Positions 21,627-30,540 of a stretch of DNA of 64,000 bases are shown one piece after another. The number at the start of each line of letters is the position of its first letter. The stretch's first letter is position 1. The position numbers and the translations under genes are program-made. Origin of the DNA: Herbidospora cretacea (GTDB lineage: Bacteria > Actinomycetota > Actinomycetes > Streptosporangiales > Streptosporangiaceae); NCBI RefSeq assembly GCF_001570605.1, contig NZ_BBXG01000018.1, positions 62,001 to 126,000 of the forward strand, given 5' to 3'. The notes under the pieces were generated by a model that saw nothing but the letters and a program-made list of their open reading frames with translations, was not told the DNA's origin and did no database searches.

Positions 21627-22616
21627 ATGAACCTTGGCCGTGTTCGCGGCTGCCTCATCGGCGGCGCCATCGGTGACGCGCTCGGCGCCCCCGTCGAGTT
21701 CGACTCGCTCAGCCGGATCACCGCGCGGTACGGCCCCGCCGGTATCACCGACCTGACCGACGGACTGATCACCGACGACACCCAGATGACCCTGTTCACC
21801 GTCGAGGGCCTGATCCGCGGCCACGTCAGAGGCCGTGAACGCGGCATCAGCCACGTCCCGTCGGTGGTCCGCCACGCCTACCTGCGCTGGCTCGACACTC
21901 AAGAACATCCCGCGCCGCCCCCCGGCGACGCCCTCCACCGCACCGGCTGGCTCCGTGAGCAGACCTGGCTCTACGCCCGCCGCGCCCCCGGCAACGCCTG
22001 CCTGTCGGGCCTGCGCGGCCACGTCGACCCCGACTCCAAGGGCTGCGGCACGGTCATGCGCTCGGCCCCCTTCGGCCTCGGCCCGTGGCCGGCCGAACAG
22101 GCCTACCGGTGGGCGGCCGAATGTTCGCGCTTCACCCACGGCCACCCGACCGCGACCGCCTCGGCCGGCGCGCTGGCCGCGATCGTCCGCCATCTGACCC
22201 ACGACACCACGCTGGAGAACGCCGTCTCCGCCACCCTGGAACTGGTCGACGACCCCGACACGGCCAAGGCGCTCCAGGAGGCCGTCGACCTCGCCCACAC
22301 GGGCGCCCCGTCGGCGGCGAAGGTCGAGTCGCTGGGCGAGGCGTGGGTGGCCGAGGAGGCGCTGGCCATCGGCGTCTACTGCGCCCTGGCGGGCGGGAGC
22401 TTCCGCGACGCCCTGATCCTGGCGGCCAACCACTCGGGCGACAGCGACTCCACGGCCGCCGTCTGCGGCAACCTGCTCGGCGCCGAGGGCGTGCGCATCC
22501 CGGCCGAGTGGGCCGAGCGGGTGGAGGGCCGGGACACCATCGACCGGCTGGCCGAGGACTTCGTCGCCGAGGTCTCCCGGGGCGGCGCGCCCCGGGACCG
22601 CTACCCCGGCAACTGA
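21627..22616 (+). CDS. ADP-ribosylglycohydrolase family protein
   Basis: A 329-residue all-helical hydrolase of the DraG/ARH type, predicted to remove ADP-ribose from proteins or small molecules using two Mg2+ ions. The metal-site signatures are present: GCLIGGAIGDALGAPVEF at the N-terminus, ITDDTQMTLF near residue 50, and ANHSGDSDSTAAVCGNLLGA near residue 270. No ADP-ribosyltransferase is encoded nearby, so the partner is unknown. ATG 21627 follows AATGAGG. The gene converges with a 4-bp gap on DUF4328. Confidence 0.93.
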   Translation: MNLGRVRGCLIGGAIGDALGAPVEFDSLSRITARYGPAGITDLTDGLITDDTQMTLFTVEGLIRGHVRGRERGISHVPSVVRHAYLRWLDTQEHPAPPPGDALHRTGWLREQTWLYARRAPGNACLSGLRGHVDPDSKGCGTVMRSAPFGLGPWPAEQAYRWAAECSRFTHGHPTATASAGALAAIVRHLTHDTTLENAVSATLELVDDPDTAKALQEAVDLAHTGAPSAAKVESLGEAWVAEEALAIGVYCALAGGSFRDALILAANHSGDSDSTAAVCGNLLGAEGVRIPAEWAERVEGRDTIDRLAEDFVAEVSRGGAPRDRYPGN

Positions 22617-22620
22617 CGAT

Positions 22621-23466
22621 CTAGTACGGGTTCTGCTGCGGCGGCACCTGCTGCTGGGGGTGCGGCGGCTGCCCGTACTGCTGCTGCCCGTACTGCTGCT
22701 GAGGGTGCGGCTGCTGGCCGTACTGCTGCGGGTAACCCTGCGGCTGACCCTGTGGCTGACCCTGCGGGAACCCGTTCGGCGGGTACTGCTGGAAGGCGCC
22801 CTGGTCGTGCGGCGGGTACTGCGGCGCCTGCATCGGCCGGGGGATCGCCTGCAGCGCGGTGATCCTGTTCAGCACCATGATCGCCAGGATGCCCGAGATC
22901 AGGGTCAGCGGGAAGAAGATGATCTCCAGCAGCGCGGCGGTTTGCAGGCTCGACAGTTCCTCGCTCTGCAGCAGGAAGCGTCCGACCAGGTTGGAGCCGA
23001 AGACCGACAGGATCCACGTGATCCACCACGCCGCCGCCAGGCCCCCGGGCTTACGCTGCTGCGGGTCGGAGGCGGTCCAGATGTCGTCCACGATCTGCTT
23101 GGGGAACCAGAACGAGACGATCGGGACGATCCACCCGAAGATCAGCCACGCCCGGCCCCTGCGCTGCCGCACCTGCGGCGCGAGCGCCTCGGCGTTGGCG
23201 CGGACCCGGAACAGCCAGACCCAGTAGAAGATGCCGGCCAGCAGCAGCGTCCCGACCTGGAGCAGCCCGGTGAAGGCGTAGAGCTGGTCGTTGTCGTTGA
23301 CCTCGGCGAGGTCGGCGCTCAGCGGAGAATCGATGATCGAGCCGATGAGGTCATACCTGGCCCAGCTCACGAAGGTGGCGGCGGCCTCGACGAGCAGGTT
23401 GAACGCGATCGCGAGCGTGGCCATGACGGCTAAGACGCGGGCGGGCCTGACAGGAGCGGGATACAT
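22621..23466 (-). CDS. DUF4328-domain membrane protein with Pro/Gln-rich tail
   Basis: A 281-residue membrane protein. Six or so hydrophobic helices (about residues 8-215) include the DUF4328 hallmark segments FYWVWLFRVRANAEAL and RAWLIFGWIVPIVSFWFPKQIVDDIW. The last about 60 residues are a disordered Pro/Gln/Gly/Tyr tail with repeats of QPQG and QYGQQ, probably cytoplasmic. Function unknown; such tails in actinomycetes often mediate protein contacts or assembly. TAGGA lies eight bases before the ATG. Confidence 0.88.
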   Translation of the reverse strand: MYPAPVRPARVLAVMATLAIAFNLLVEAAATFVSWARYDLIGSIIDSPLSADLAEVNDNDQLYAFTGLLQVGTLLLAGIFYWVWLFRVRANAEALAPQVRQRRGRAWLIFGWIVPIVSFWFPKQIVDDIWTASDPQQRKPGGLAAAWWITWILSVFGSNLVGRFLLQSEELSSLQTAALLEIIFFPLTLISGILAIMVLNRITALQAIPRPMQAPQYPPHDQGAFQQYPPNGFPQGQPQGQPQGYPQQYGQQPHPQQQYGQQQYGQPPHPQQQVPPQQNPY

Positions 23467-23535
23467 GAGGAATCCTAGGTAAGGGAGAGACGAGCGTTTA
23501 ACGCTAGCTTTCTCATCGCCGAAACCGGGACTCTG

Positions 23536-23754
23536 TTACCCACTCTTATCCCGTAGTGGCCCGTTCTCCAGGATCCGCCAAGATCGAACAAGCCACTTCA
23601 CCTTCGCGAAGTGGAAGACGTCCGGCGGCAGCGGATGCCGCGACTCCCACCGGAACCTGACGGGACGTTCGCCCTTGTCGGACAGGTAGGTCCTGGGACC
23701 GGCGTAGAGACAGGGCGGCGCGTCCTGCTCGGTCTCTGGAATGAACAAACGCAC
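23536..23754 (-). CDS. Small hypothetical protein (72 aa)
   Basis: GTG start with GGGGAG six bases upstream and a 72-residue basic, aromatic-rich product (VRFRWESRHPLPPDVFHFAKVKW). No signal peptide, membrane segment or recognised domain. The ribosome binding site is the main argument that it is real; the codon bias is weaker than in neighbouring genes, as in the next 280 bp, which may indicate a transferred or decaying segment. Confidence 0.45.
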   Translation of the reverse strand: MRLFIPETEQDAPPCLYAGPRTYLSDKGERPVRFRWESRHPLPPDVFHFAKVKWLVRSWRILENGPLRDKSG

Positions 23755-24040
23755 CGTCGTCTCCCCGGAACGGTAACGCCCGGCCGTCGGAGTGTTCCAC
23801 CGAAGCCCCGATGGTGACTTTCATTTGGAACAGCGTGTCGGTGATTGCGTGGCGGATTTGTCGATGGTCACGAAGAAGACGTCGGCCCCCGCCTCTTTGA
23901 CTTTGACGAAGGCGACCCCTTGCCGCGGGTGGCCACTGCGAAGACGGCGGCAGCCCCGTCGTGTGCGAGTGTCGGTCGCCGCTGCCATCATCCGGTGGTG
24001 AGCCGGCCTGTTCGGAGGCGTCCTGGGCAGAGGAGAGATC
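23755..24040. other. Intergenic stretch without a convincing gene
   Basis: About 285 bp between the 72-residue gene and the helicase. GC is visibly lower than in neighbours and no frame shows the genome's GC3 pattern. On the minus strand a short stretch (about 23821-23915) reads VKVKEAGADVFFVTIDKSA and looks protein-like, but runs into a stop, and a neighbouring frame continues similarly, so it may be a frameshifted remnant. A purine-rich RBS for the helicase lies at its right end. Confidence 0.4.
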
Positions 24041-26125
24041 ATGGGTGTACGCGAGGCCGACGACCTCTGCCGCGTCGCGGGGGCTCTGGTCATGAAGGCC
24101 CGGACGCTCCTCGCCGACCACGCCGCCGTTCAGGCCCAGGCCCTTCAGGCCGTCGACACGCTGCGCAGACACACCGTCCGTGACGATCTCGCGCAGATGC
24201 CCGTCACCCGCCTCAAGGACGTCACTGGCGGACGTCTCCGCACAGGTGCGCTCGAACGGTCTGGAATCACCACGGTCCTCCAGGTTCACGACATGTCGGC
24301 CTACCGGCTCCAGGAGCTGCCCGGGGTCGGCGCGCAGACGGCCAAGCAGATCAAGGCCGCCGCCGACCAGATCGAGGAGGCGGCCCGGCAGCTCGCCAGT
24401 GTGAAGATCGAACGCCACGACTGGATGTCCGAGGCGCTGGTCGTCGCGCTGAAGCGGCTGCTCGACGCCGGGACCGAGCTGCCGTTCCACGTCCGGGCCG
24501 CCCACGACGTCAACACGACGTTCACGCCGCTGCTGAAGGCGGCCCATCCGGCCAGGTCCCGATGGCGGCTGCTCACGGCGAGCCGGAGGCGGCGGCTGGA
24601 GGCGCGGCGGGCGGTCGAGACCCTCGACGCCCTGCTCGACGGTGCGGCCCAGGTCGGCAGCGAGTTCCCGCAGGTCATCACCGACCTGTTGCGGCCGCCG
24701 TCGAGTGGCGACGAGGCGTGGGCCGACTTCGAATACCGGTCGTCCGACTACTACTCGCTGCTCGCCGACCTCGCGGGGGAGCGGGTCACCGAGGGCGTCC
24801 TGCCCGACGACGTGCTGGCCAGGGTCAACGCCCAGCCGCTCGACGACGCCTACCGGCGGGTGTCGCTGCGCGGCTACCAGTCGTTCGGGGCCAGGTTCGC
24901 GCTCGCGCAGAAGCGGGTGATGATCGGCGACGAGATGGGGCTCGGCAAGTCGATCGAGGCCATCGCCGCGCTCGCGCACCTCGCCTCGGAGGGGGCGACC
25001 CACTTCCTGGTCGTCTGCCCGGCCAGTGTGGTGGTCAACTGGGTGCGCGAGATCGAGACGCGCAGCACGCTCCGGGCCCAGAAGATCCACGGCAACCGCC
25101 GTGAGGCCGCGCTCGACGAATGGATGAAGGAGGGCGGCGTCGCCGTCGTCACGCTCGACGGGCTCCACCGGCTGACCCCCACGTCGCGGGTGGCGATGCT
25201 GGTCGTCGACGAGGCCCACTACGTGAAGAACCCGGCGACCAAGCGTGCCAAGGCCGTCGCGGCGTGGTGCGGCGCGGTCGGGCGGGTGCTGTTCCTGACC
25301 GGCACGCCGATGGAGAACCGGGTCGAGGAGTTCCGCGTCCTGGTCGGCCATCTCGACCCCGCGCTGGAGATCAGCCAGGCCGGGCCGCAGGCGTTCCGGA
25401 AGTCGGTCGCCTCCGCTTATCTGCGGAGGAACCAGGAAGACGTGCTGCACGAGCTGCCCGACCGGGTCGAGGCCGACGAATGGGTCGAGTTCTCCGGTGA
25501 CGACCTCGACGCCTACCGGCAGGCCGTCGCCGACCGGCACTTCCCGAGGATGCGCCGGGCCGCGTTCGCCTCCCCGGCCACGTCGGCCAAGCTCAAGCGG
25601 CTGACCGAACTCGTCGAGGACGCCGAGGCCAACGGGCTCAAGGTCATCGTGTTCTCCTACTTCAAGGACGTCCTGACAGCGGTCGGCGAGACCGTCGGGA
25701 CCCCCTACCGGCTGTCCGGCGACATCGACCCCGACGAGCGGCAGCGGATCGTCGACGACTTCTCCGCGACGCCCGGCCACGCCGTCCTGCTCAGCCAGAT
25801 CGTCGCCGGCGGGATCGGGCTCAACCTCCAGGCCGCCTCGGTCGTGATCATCTGTGAGCCGCAGCTCAAGCCGTCGACCGAGACCCAGGCCATCGCGCGC
25901 GCCCACCGCATGGGCCAGACCCGGAAGGTCCAGGTCCACCGGCTGCTCGCGGTCGACTCGGTCGACCAGCGGCTGCTGGAGATCCTCGCGGCGAAGACGC
26001 GGAGCTTCGACGAGTACGCCCGCCGCAGCGATCTGGCCGAGTCGAGCCCGGCCGCCGTCGACATCTCCGAACAGAATCTGGCGGAGAAGATCATAGAAGA
26101 GGAACAGCGGCGGCTTTTGGGTTAA
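24041..26125 (+). CDS. SNF2-family helicase with N-terminal helix-hairpin-helix
   Basis: A 694-residue Swi2/Snf2 ATPase that probably translocates on duplex DNA and remodels protein-DNA complexes. The N-terminal 240 residues are unusual: a helix-hairpin-helix at about 88-110 (LQELPGVGAQTAKQIKAAAD), then helical linkers. The motor follows: motif I DEMGLGKS (about 302), Ia CPASVVVNW, II DEAH (about 388), III LTGTPMENR, then the second RecA lobe with IVAGGIGLNLQAASVVIICEP and QAIARAHRMGQ. There is no nuclease or methyltransferase domain and no partner gene beside it, so repair or defence roles are both possible. ATG follows GAGGAGAG. Confidence 0.93.
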   Translation: MGVREADDLCRVAGALVMKARTLLADHAAVQAQALQAVDTLRRHTVRDDLAQMPVTRLKDVTGGRLRTGALERSGITTVLQVHDMSAYRLQELPGVGAQTAKQIKAAADQIEEAARQLASVKIERHDWMSEALVVALKRLLDAGTELPFHVRAAHDVNTTFTPLLKAAHPARSRWRLLTASRRRRLEARRAVETLDALLDGAAQVGSEFPQVITDLLRPPSSGDEAWADFEYRSSDYYSLLADLAGERVTEGVLPDDVLARVNAQPLDDAYRRVSLRGYQSFGARFALAQKRVMIGDEMGLGKSIEAIAALAHLASEGATHFLVVCPASVVVNWVREIETRSTLRAQKIHGNRREAALDEWMKEGGVAVVTLDGLHRLTPTSRVAMLVVDEAHYVKNPATKRAKAVAAWCGAVGRVLFLTGTPMENRVEEFRVLVGHLDPALEISQAGPQAFRKSVASAYLRRNQEDVLHELPDRVEADEWVEFSGDDLDAYRQAVADRHFPRMRRAAFASPATSAKLKRLTELVEDAEANGLKVIVFSYFKDVLTAVGETVGTPYRLSGDIDPDERQRIVDDFSATPGHAVLLSQIVAGGIGLNLQAASVVIICEPQLKPSTETQAIARAHRMGQTRKVQVHRLLAVDSVDQRLLEILAAKTRSFDEYARRSDLAESSPAAVDISEQNLAEKIIEEEQRRLLG

Positions 26126-26173
26126 TGTTCATGAGCGCTCCCAACGCCACTCCTTTCAGATGGGGTCCCTGGG

Positions 26174-27322
26174 ATGCGTTCTTCTGTCGTTCTCTCCTAC
26201 GCGGCGTTCGTCCTCGTCGGGATCGGCGCCGCGGTCGGCGGCGTTCTGTTACCCGCCCAGATCGACGACTACGGCGTCGACAAAGCCCTGATCGGGCTCG
26301 GTTTCTTCACCAACTCGGCGGGCTTCCTGCTGGCCGGGCTCACCAACGGCGCGCTCATCGAGCGGCTGGGGCTACGACTGGCCCTGGTCGCGGGCAGCGC
26401 CGTGTTCGTGCTCGCCGCCGTCGTCACCGCGGCCCGGCCGTCGTTCTGGGTGCTGATCGCCGCCCAGCTGTTCTGCGGATACGGCGTGGGGGTGCTCGAA
26501 TCGGTGCTGAACGTGCACCTGGCGGCACTGCCGAACGCCGCCACCCTGCTCAACCGCCTGCACGCCTTCTTCGGCGTCGGCGCCCTGGCCGGCCCGGCCA
26601 TCGCGGCGGTGACGCTCACCTACGCCCCCTGGACCGCCATCTGGTGGGGCCTGGCGGTCGCGACCGCCCTCATGGGGGTCGCCTTCTACGCGACGTTCCC
26701 GAAGAGGGTCGTCCAGGAGAAGGAGGACAAGCAGCGGGGGCTGCTGCCCGAGGCGCTGCGCAACCGGACCGTGCTGCTCGCCTCGGTCTTCCTCACCGTC
26801 TACCTGGGCGTGGAGATCGGCGTGGGCAACTGGGCCTACTCCTACCTGCGCGAGGTCGACCTGGAGACCCACCTGATCGCCGGTTACGCCGTCAGCGGCT
26901 ACTGGGCGGGGCTGACCGCAGGCCGGTTCGTGATCAGCCCGATCGCCTCCCGGATCAACCTGACGCCCGCGCGGACCTCCCTGTGGTGCTGCGTCGGCGT
27001 CGCGGCGGCCACGGTCATGATCTGGCTCGGCGTCGTCCCGGTCGCCGGGTTCGTGCTGCTCGGGTTCTTCCTCGGCCCGCTGTTCCCGACCACGATGGCG
27101 ATCCTGCCCGAACTGCTGCCGGCCCGGCTGGTGCCGACCGCGATCGGGGTGCTGAACGGCGGCTCGGTCATCGGCGGCTCGCTGCTGCCGTGGACGGCCG
27201 GGGCGCTGGGCCAGGGCGTCGGCATGCAGGCGCTGATGCCCTTCGCGCTCGCGCTCGCCCTGGTCCAGCTCGCCGTCTGGTACTACTTGTCGGCCCCCTC
27301 GTTGGCGCCGCGCACGAAGTAG
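26174..27322 (+). CDS. MFS transporter
   Basis: A 382-residue major facilitator with about 12 membrane helices, in the compact branch that includes sugar and drug permeases (IGLGFFTNSAGFLLAGLTNGALIERLGLR carries the loop 2-3 signature). The second half begins after a short charged loop (KRVVQEKEDKQRG). It converges on the sugar ABC permease and the reading frames overlap by 40 bp at their 3' ends. A sugar substrate is suggested by the neighbourhood but not by any motif I can name. Confidence 0.92.
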   Translation: MRSSVVLSYAAFVLVGIGAAVGGVLLPAQIDDYGVDKALIGLGFFTNSAGFLLAGLTNGALIERLGLRLALVAGSAVFVLAAVVTAARPSFWVLIAAQLFCGYGVGVLESVLNVHLAALPNAATLLNRLHAFFGVGALAGPAIAAVTLTYAPWTAIWWGLAVATALMGVAFYATFPKRVVQEKEDKQRGLLPEALRNRTVLLASVFLTVYLGVEIGVGNWAYSYLREVDLETHLIAGYAVSGYWAGLTAGRFVISPIASRINLTPARTSLWCCVGVAAATVMIWLGVVPVAGFVLLGFFLGPLFPTTMAILPELLPARLVPTAIGVLNGGSVIGGSLLPWTAGALGQGVGMQALMPFALALALVQLAVWYYLSAPSLAPRTK

Positions 27323-28137
27323 CGCTGGAACACCACGAACAGGACCGCGACCGGGATCGTCGCCAGCACGGCGGCGCCCAGTTTGAGCGGATACTGATTC
27401 CCCGATCCGAGTGATCCGCTGACCAGCACCGCCAGGCCTCGGGGCAGCGTGTAGAGATCGGGGCTCTGCACCGACACGAGGCTGTGCGGCAGCTCGTTCC
27501 ACGAACTCTGGAACGAGATGATCGTCAACGTGATCAGGGCGGGCCTTCCCATCGGGAGCACCACCGACCAGAAGGTCCGCCAGGGTCCGGCCCCGTCGAT
27601 CCGGGCCGCCTCCTCGACGCTGCGGGGGATCGACTCGAAGAACTGCTTCATGATGAACACGCCGCCCGCGTCGGCGATGATCGGCAGGATCAGGGCCGTG
27701 TACGTGTCGTACATGCCGAACTGCTTCAGCACCAGGAACTTCGGGATGAACAGCACGACCCCCGGCACCGCCAGGATGGCGATCACCGCGCCGAACAGCG
27801 CCTTGCGGCCCTTGAAGCGCAGCCGCGCCAGCGCGTAACCGGCCATCGAGTCGAGCAGCACCCGGCCGAGTGTGATCGCGATCGTCACGATCAGCGAGTT
27901 GCCCAGCCACAGCGGCATGTCGGTGCTGAGGAACACCTTGTGGTAGGCGTCGGTGACGAACGGGTCGGGCACCGGGTTCAGCGGGTTCAGCGCCGCGTTC
28001 GACTCGGTCTTGAACGACGCCGAGAGCTGGATGACGAACGGGTAGATGAAGACCAGCGCGAAGAAGACGAGGATGAAGTAGCCGACGAACGTCGACGCCA
28101 CGGTCCGCGCCCCGTGATCAGCCCTGACGGCGGCCAT
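27283..28137 (-). CDS. Carbohydrate ABC transporter permease, MalG type
   Basis: A 284-residue inner-membrane permease. The CUT1-family EAA loop ESIPRSVEEAARIDGAGPW contacts the ATPase; the N-terminus (YFILVFFALVFIYPFVIQLSASFK) and the TLPRGLAVLV region are typical of MalG-like proteins. Its ATG overlaps the stop of the MalF-type gene. There is no ATPase gene in the locus, so a shared MsiK-like ATPase is expected. The 3' end overlaps the convergent MFS gene. Confidence 0.95.
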   Translation of the reverse strand: MAAVRADHGARTVASTFVGYFILVFFALVFIYPFVIQLSASFKTESNAALNPLNPVPDPFVTDAYHKVFLSTDMPLWLGNSLIVTIAITLGRVLLDSMAGYALARLRFKGRKALFGAVIAILAVPGVVLFIPKFLVLKQFGMYDTYTALILPIIADAGGVFIMKQFFESIPRSVEEAARIDGAGPWRTFWSVVLPMGRPALITLTIISFQSSWNELPHSLVSVQSPDLYTLPRGLAVLVSGSLGSGNQYPLKLGAAVLATIPVAVLFVVFQRYFVRGANEGADK

Positions 28138-29162
28138 CAGGCGTTCCTCTCCCTCAGCAGCCACCGCTGCACGATCGTGAACAGCACGATGATCGCGAAC
28201 AGCACGAACGAGATGGCCGTTCCGGTGCCGTACTCGAAGTTGTCGAACGCCTGGGTGTACGACAGGTACGCCGGTGTCAGCGTCGTCTTGCCGGGGGCGC
28301 CCTGGCTCATCACGTACACCTGGTCGAAGACCTGCCAGGTCGAGATGATGCCCATGGTCAGCACCAGGAACAGGGTGGGCTTCAGCATCGGCAGCGTGAC
28401 GAACCGCAGCCGCTTCCAGCGGCCCGCGCCGTCGAGCATCGAGGCCTCTTCGAGGGTGACCGGGATGTCCTGGAGGGCGGCCAGGAACATCAGCATGAAC
28501 GTGCCGGAGGTCGTCCAGATGACCAGCAGCATGATGGTCGACATCGCCACCGACGGCCCGGCCAGCCACTCCCACCAGCTCAGCCCGAAGGGGCCGCCGC
28601 TCATCAGGAACGCGGGCGGGCTGTCGGCGTTCACCAGGCCGGCGGCGTCGAGCGCGAGGTGCAGGATGCCGCGGGCGTCGGCGAACCACTGCGGGCCCTG
28701 GACGCCGAAGAACGCCAGCAGGTTGTTGACCGCGCCGGAGCTGGCGAAGATGAACAGGAACACAACGCTGATCGCGACCGAGCTGGTCACCGACGGGAAG
28801 AAGAACGCGGCGCGGAAGAAGGTCTTGCCCTTCAGCATCCGCGAGTTCACCACCAGCGCCAGGCCGAGCGCGAGGATCGTCTGGACCGGCACGACGATGC
28901 CGACGTAGTAGATGTTGTTGCGCACGCTGGTCATGAAGTCCTGGCGCGTCAGTCCCTCCTCGGCGAACAACTTCGTGTAGTTGTCCAGCCCGACGAACGG
29001 GACGCCCGACTTGAACGGGCTGCCCTGGCCGTTCCAGTCGGTCACGCTGACCCACATCGCCATCAGGATGGGCAGCAGCATGAACAGGCCCAGGATCAGG
29101 ATCACCGGGGCGACGAACAACCAGCCCGCGATGTTCTCCCTGGCTTTCGCCGAGAGCCGCAT
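28137..29162 (-). CDS. Carbohydrate ABC transporter permease, MalF type
   Basis: A 341-residue permease, partner of the MalG-type protein. Features: N-terminal helix AGWLFVAPVILILGLFMLLP, EAA loop DIPVTLEEASMLDGAGRW, and about six to seven membrane segments. It has a larger than usual central loop (about residues 150-200; QWFADARGILHLALDAAGLVN). It follows the binding-protein gene in transcription order, separated by 75 bp containing two hairpins. Confidence 0.95.
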   Translation of the reverse strand: MRLSAKARENIAGWLFVAPVILILGLFMLLPILMAMWVSVTDWNGQGSPFKSGVPFVGLDNYTKLFAEEGLTRQDFMTSVRNNIYYVGIVVPVQTILALGLALVVNSRMLKGKTFFRAAFFFPSVTSSVAISVVFLFIFASSGAVNNLLAFFGVQGPQWFADARGILHLALDAAGLVNADSPPAFLMSGGPFGLSWWEWLAGPSVAMSTIMLLVIWTTSGTFMLMFLAALQDIPVTLEEASMLDGAGRWKRLRFVTLPMLKPTLFLVLTMGIISTWQVFDQVYVMSQGAPGKTTLTPAYLSYTQAFDNFEYGTGTAISFVLFAIIVLFTIVQRWLLRERNA

Positions 29163-29180
29163 GGGCGGTACCTCCTCTGA

Positions 29181-29223
29181 CGCGGGAAACCCGCGCCCGG
29201 CGCCCTCCCCGAGTGGGCGCCGG
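29181..29223 (-). terminator. Two tandem stem-loops between binding-protein and permease genes
   Basis: Hairpin 1: CGCGGG (29181-29186) pairs with CCCGCG (29190-29195) around AAA. Hairpin 2: CCGGCGCCC (29197-29205) pairs with GGGCGCCGG (29215-29223) around a 9-base loop. They fall just after the binding-protein stop. Such intercistronic stems after binding-protein genes commonly stabilise the upstream message or cause partial termination, giving more binding protein than permease. Confidence 0.65.
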
Positions 29224-29237
29224 ACGCTGAGTCTCGC

Positions 29238-30503
29238 CTAGTTGCCGGCGAGAGCGGCTTCGGTGTTCTTCTGCACCCGCGCGAGGAGGGTCTTGGGGTC
29301 CATGGAGGTGAGCTGCTGGATGCCGGTGTCGAAGTCGGCCAGCACGCTGTCCATCTTGGGAGCGTTCACCGGGCCGTGGGCGTAGTCGGCGCCGTTGACG
29401 AACGGGGCGTCGTCGGGGAACTCGGCCGTGTACGCCTCCTTGGCCGACTGCCGTGAGGGCATGACGCCGAACGCCTTGGCGTAGGCCATCTGCTGGTCGG
29501 CGGTGGTCATCGCCTCGACGAAGCTGATGGCCGCCTCCTTGTTCTTGGACTTGGCCGCGACGCCCCAGCAGGTGGTGAACGACAGGGTGCCCTTGCCCGC
29601 CGGACCGGCCGGGAGCTCGTGGACGCTGTACTTCACGTCGGGGTAGTCGTTGGTCATCGCGCCCTTGATCCAGTTGCCCTCGATCGTCATGGCCGCGCTG
29701 CCCTTGCCGAACGCCTCGCCGCCCCAGCCCGCGCTGAGCTGCTTGGGGTACTGCGCCGTCTTGTCCTTGACCAGCTTCTGCACGTACGTCAGGGCCTCCA
29801 GGTTCTGCGGGGAGTCGGTGGTGGCCGTCTTCCCGTCGGGGCTGACGATCCAGCCGCCCGCCTGCACCATGAACGCGCCCACCCGGTCACGCGTGTCGCC
29901 GAGGGCCAGGGGGGTGATGTCCTTGGCCTTCAGCTTGTCGCCGACGGCGGTGAGCTGGTCCCATGTCGTAGGGATGTCGGCGTCGGTCAGCCCGGCCTTG
30001 CTCCACAGGTCGGTGTTGACGATGAGGGCCAGGGTCGAGAAGTCCTTGGGCGCGCAGTAGAACTTCCCGTCGTAGGTGAAGGTCGTGCGCAGGCTCTCGT
30101 AGAAGTCGGCCGGGTTGGTGATCTTGTCGCCGTACGGCTCCAGCGCGCCGACGCTGGCGTAGTCGGCGAAGCGGCCGGCGTCGACGTAGAACACGTCGGG
30201 CGGCGTGTCGCCCGCGAAGGCCTGGCCGAGCTGCTGGCCGAGGTCCTGCGCCGGGGTCACGGTCGCGGTGTTGCCGGTGGCGGCGCCCCACGCGGCGGCG
30301 GCGTCGGTCACGGCCTTGGTCTCGGCGTCGCCGGAGGAGCCGATGAGGACCTGCAGCTGGGCGGGGCCGGCCGAGGCCTGGCTGGGCTGGGCGGCCGGGT
30401 CGCCGGTCTCCTCGAAACCACTGCCGCCGCAGGCGGCGGAGGACAACAGGACGGCGCCGACGGCCGTCGACAGGGCCGCCTTCCGGACGTTGCTGCGCTT
30501 CAT
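29238..30503 (-). CDS. Sugar-binding lipoprotein of a CUT1 ABC transporter
   Basis: A 421-residue extracellular solute-binding protein, family 1. Signal sequence MKRSNVRKAALSTAVGAVLL ends in the SSAAC lipobox, followed by a short Gly/Ser/Gln tether. The mature fold is recognisable from DVFYVDAGRFADYAS, IPTTWDQLTAVGDKLK, and GSAAMTIEGNWIKG, as in maltose/trehalose-type binding proteins. ATG with AAAGGA upstream. First transporter gene after LacI (37-bp gap); with a debranching enzyme across the promoter, malto- or isomalto-oligosaccharides are the likely ligands. Confidence 0.95.
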   Translation of the reverse strand: MKRSNVRKAALSTAVGAVLLSSAACGGSGFEETGDPAAQPSQASAGPAQLQVLIGSSGDAETKAVTDAAAAWGAATGNTATVTPAQDLGQQLGQAFAGDTPPDVFYVDAGRFADYASVGALEPYGDKITNPADFYESLRTTFTYDGKFYCAPKDFSTLALIVNTDLWSKAGLTDADIPTTWDQLTAVGDKLKAKDITPLALGDTRDRVGAFMVQAGGWIVSPDGKTATTDSPQNLEALTYVQKLVKDKTAQYPKQLSAGWGGEAFGKGSAAMTIEGNWIKGAMTNDYPDVKYSVHELPAGPAGKGTLSFTTCWGVAAKSKNKEAAISFVEAMTTADQQMAYAKAFGVMPSRQSAKEAYTAEFPDDAPFVNGADYAHGPVNAPKMDSVLADFDTGIQQLTSMDPKTLLARVQKNTEAALAGN

Positions 30504-30540
30504 CGCGTTTTCCTTTGTTTCTTGTCTCAGGTGGGGAGGG

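Noticed and set aside
23821-24093. 90-codon minus-strand ORF before the helicase
   Set aside because: Only a short central stretch looks protein-like, its start overlaps the helicase start and there is no RBS; kept as a possible remnant, not a gene.
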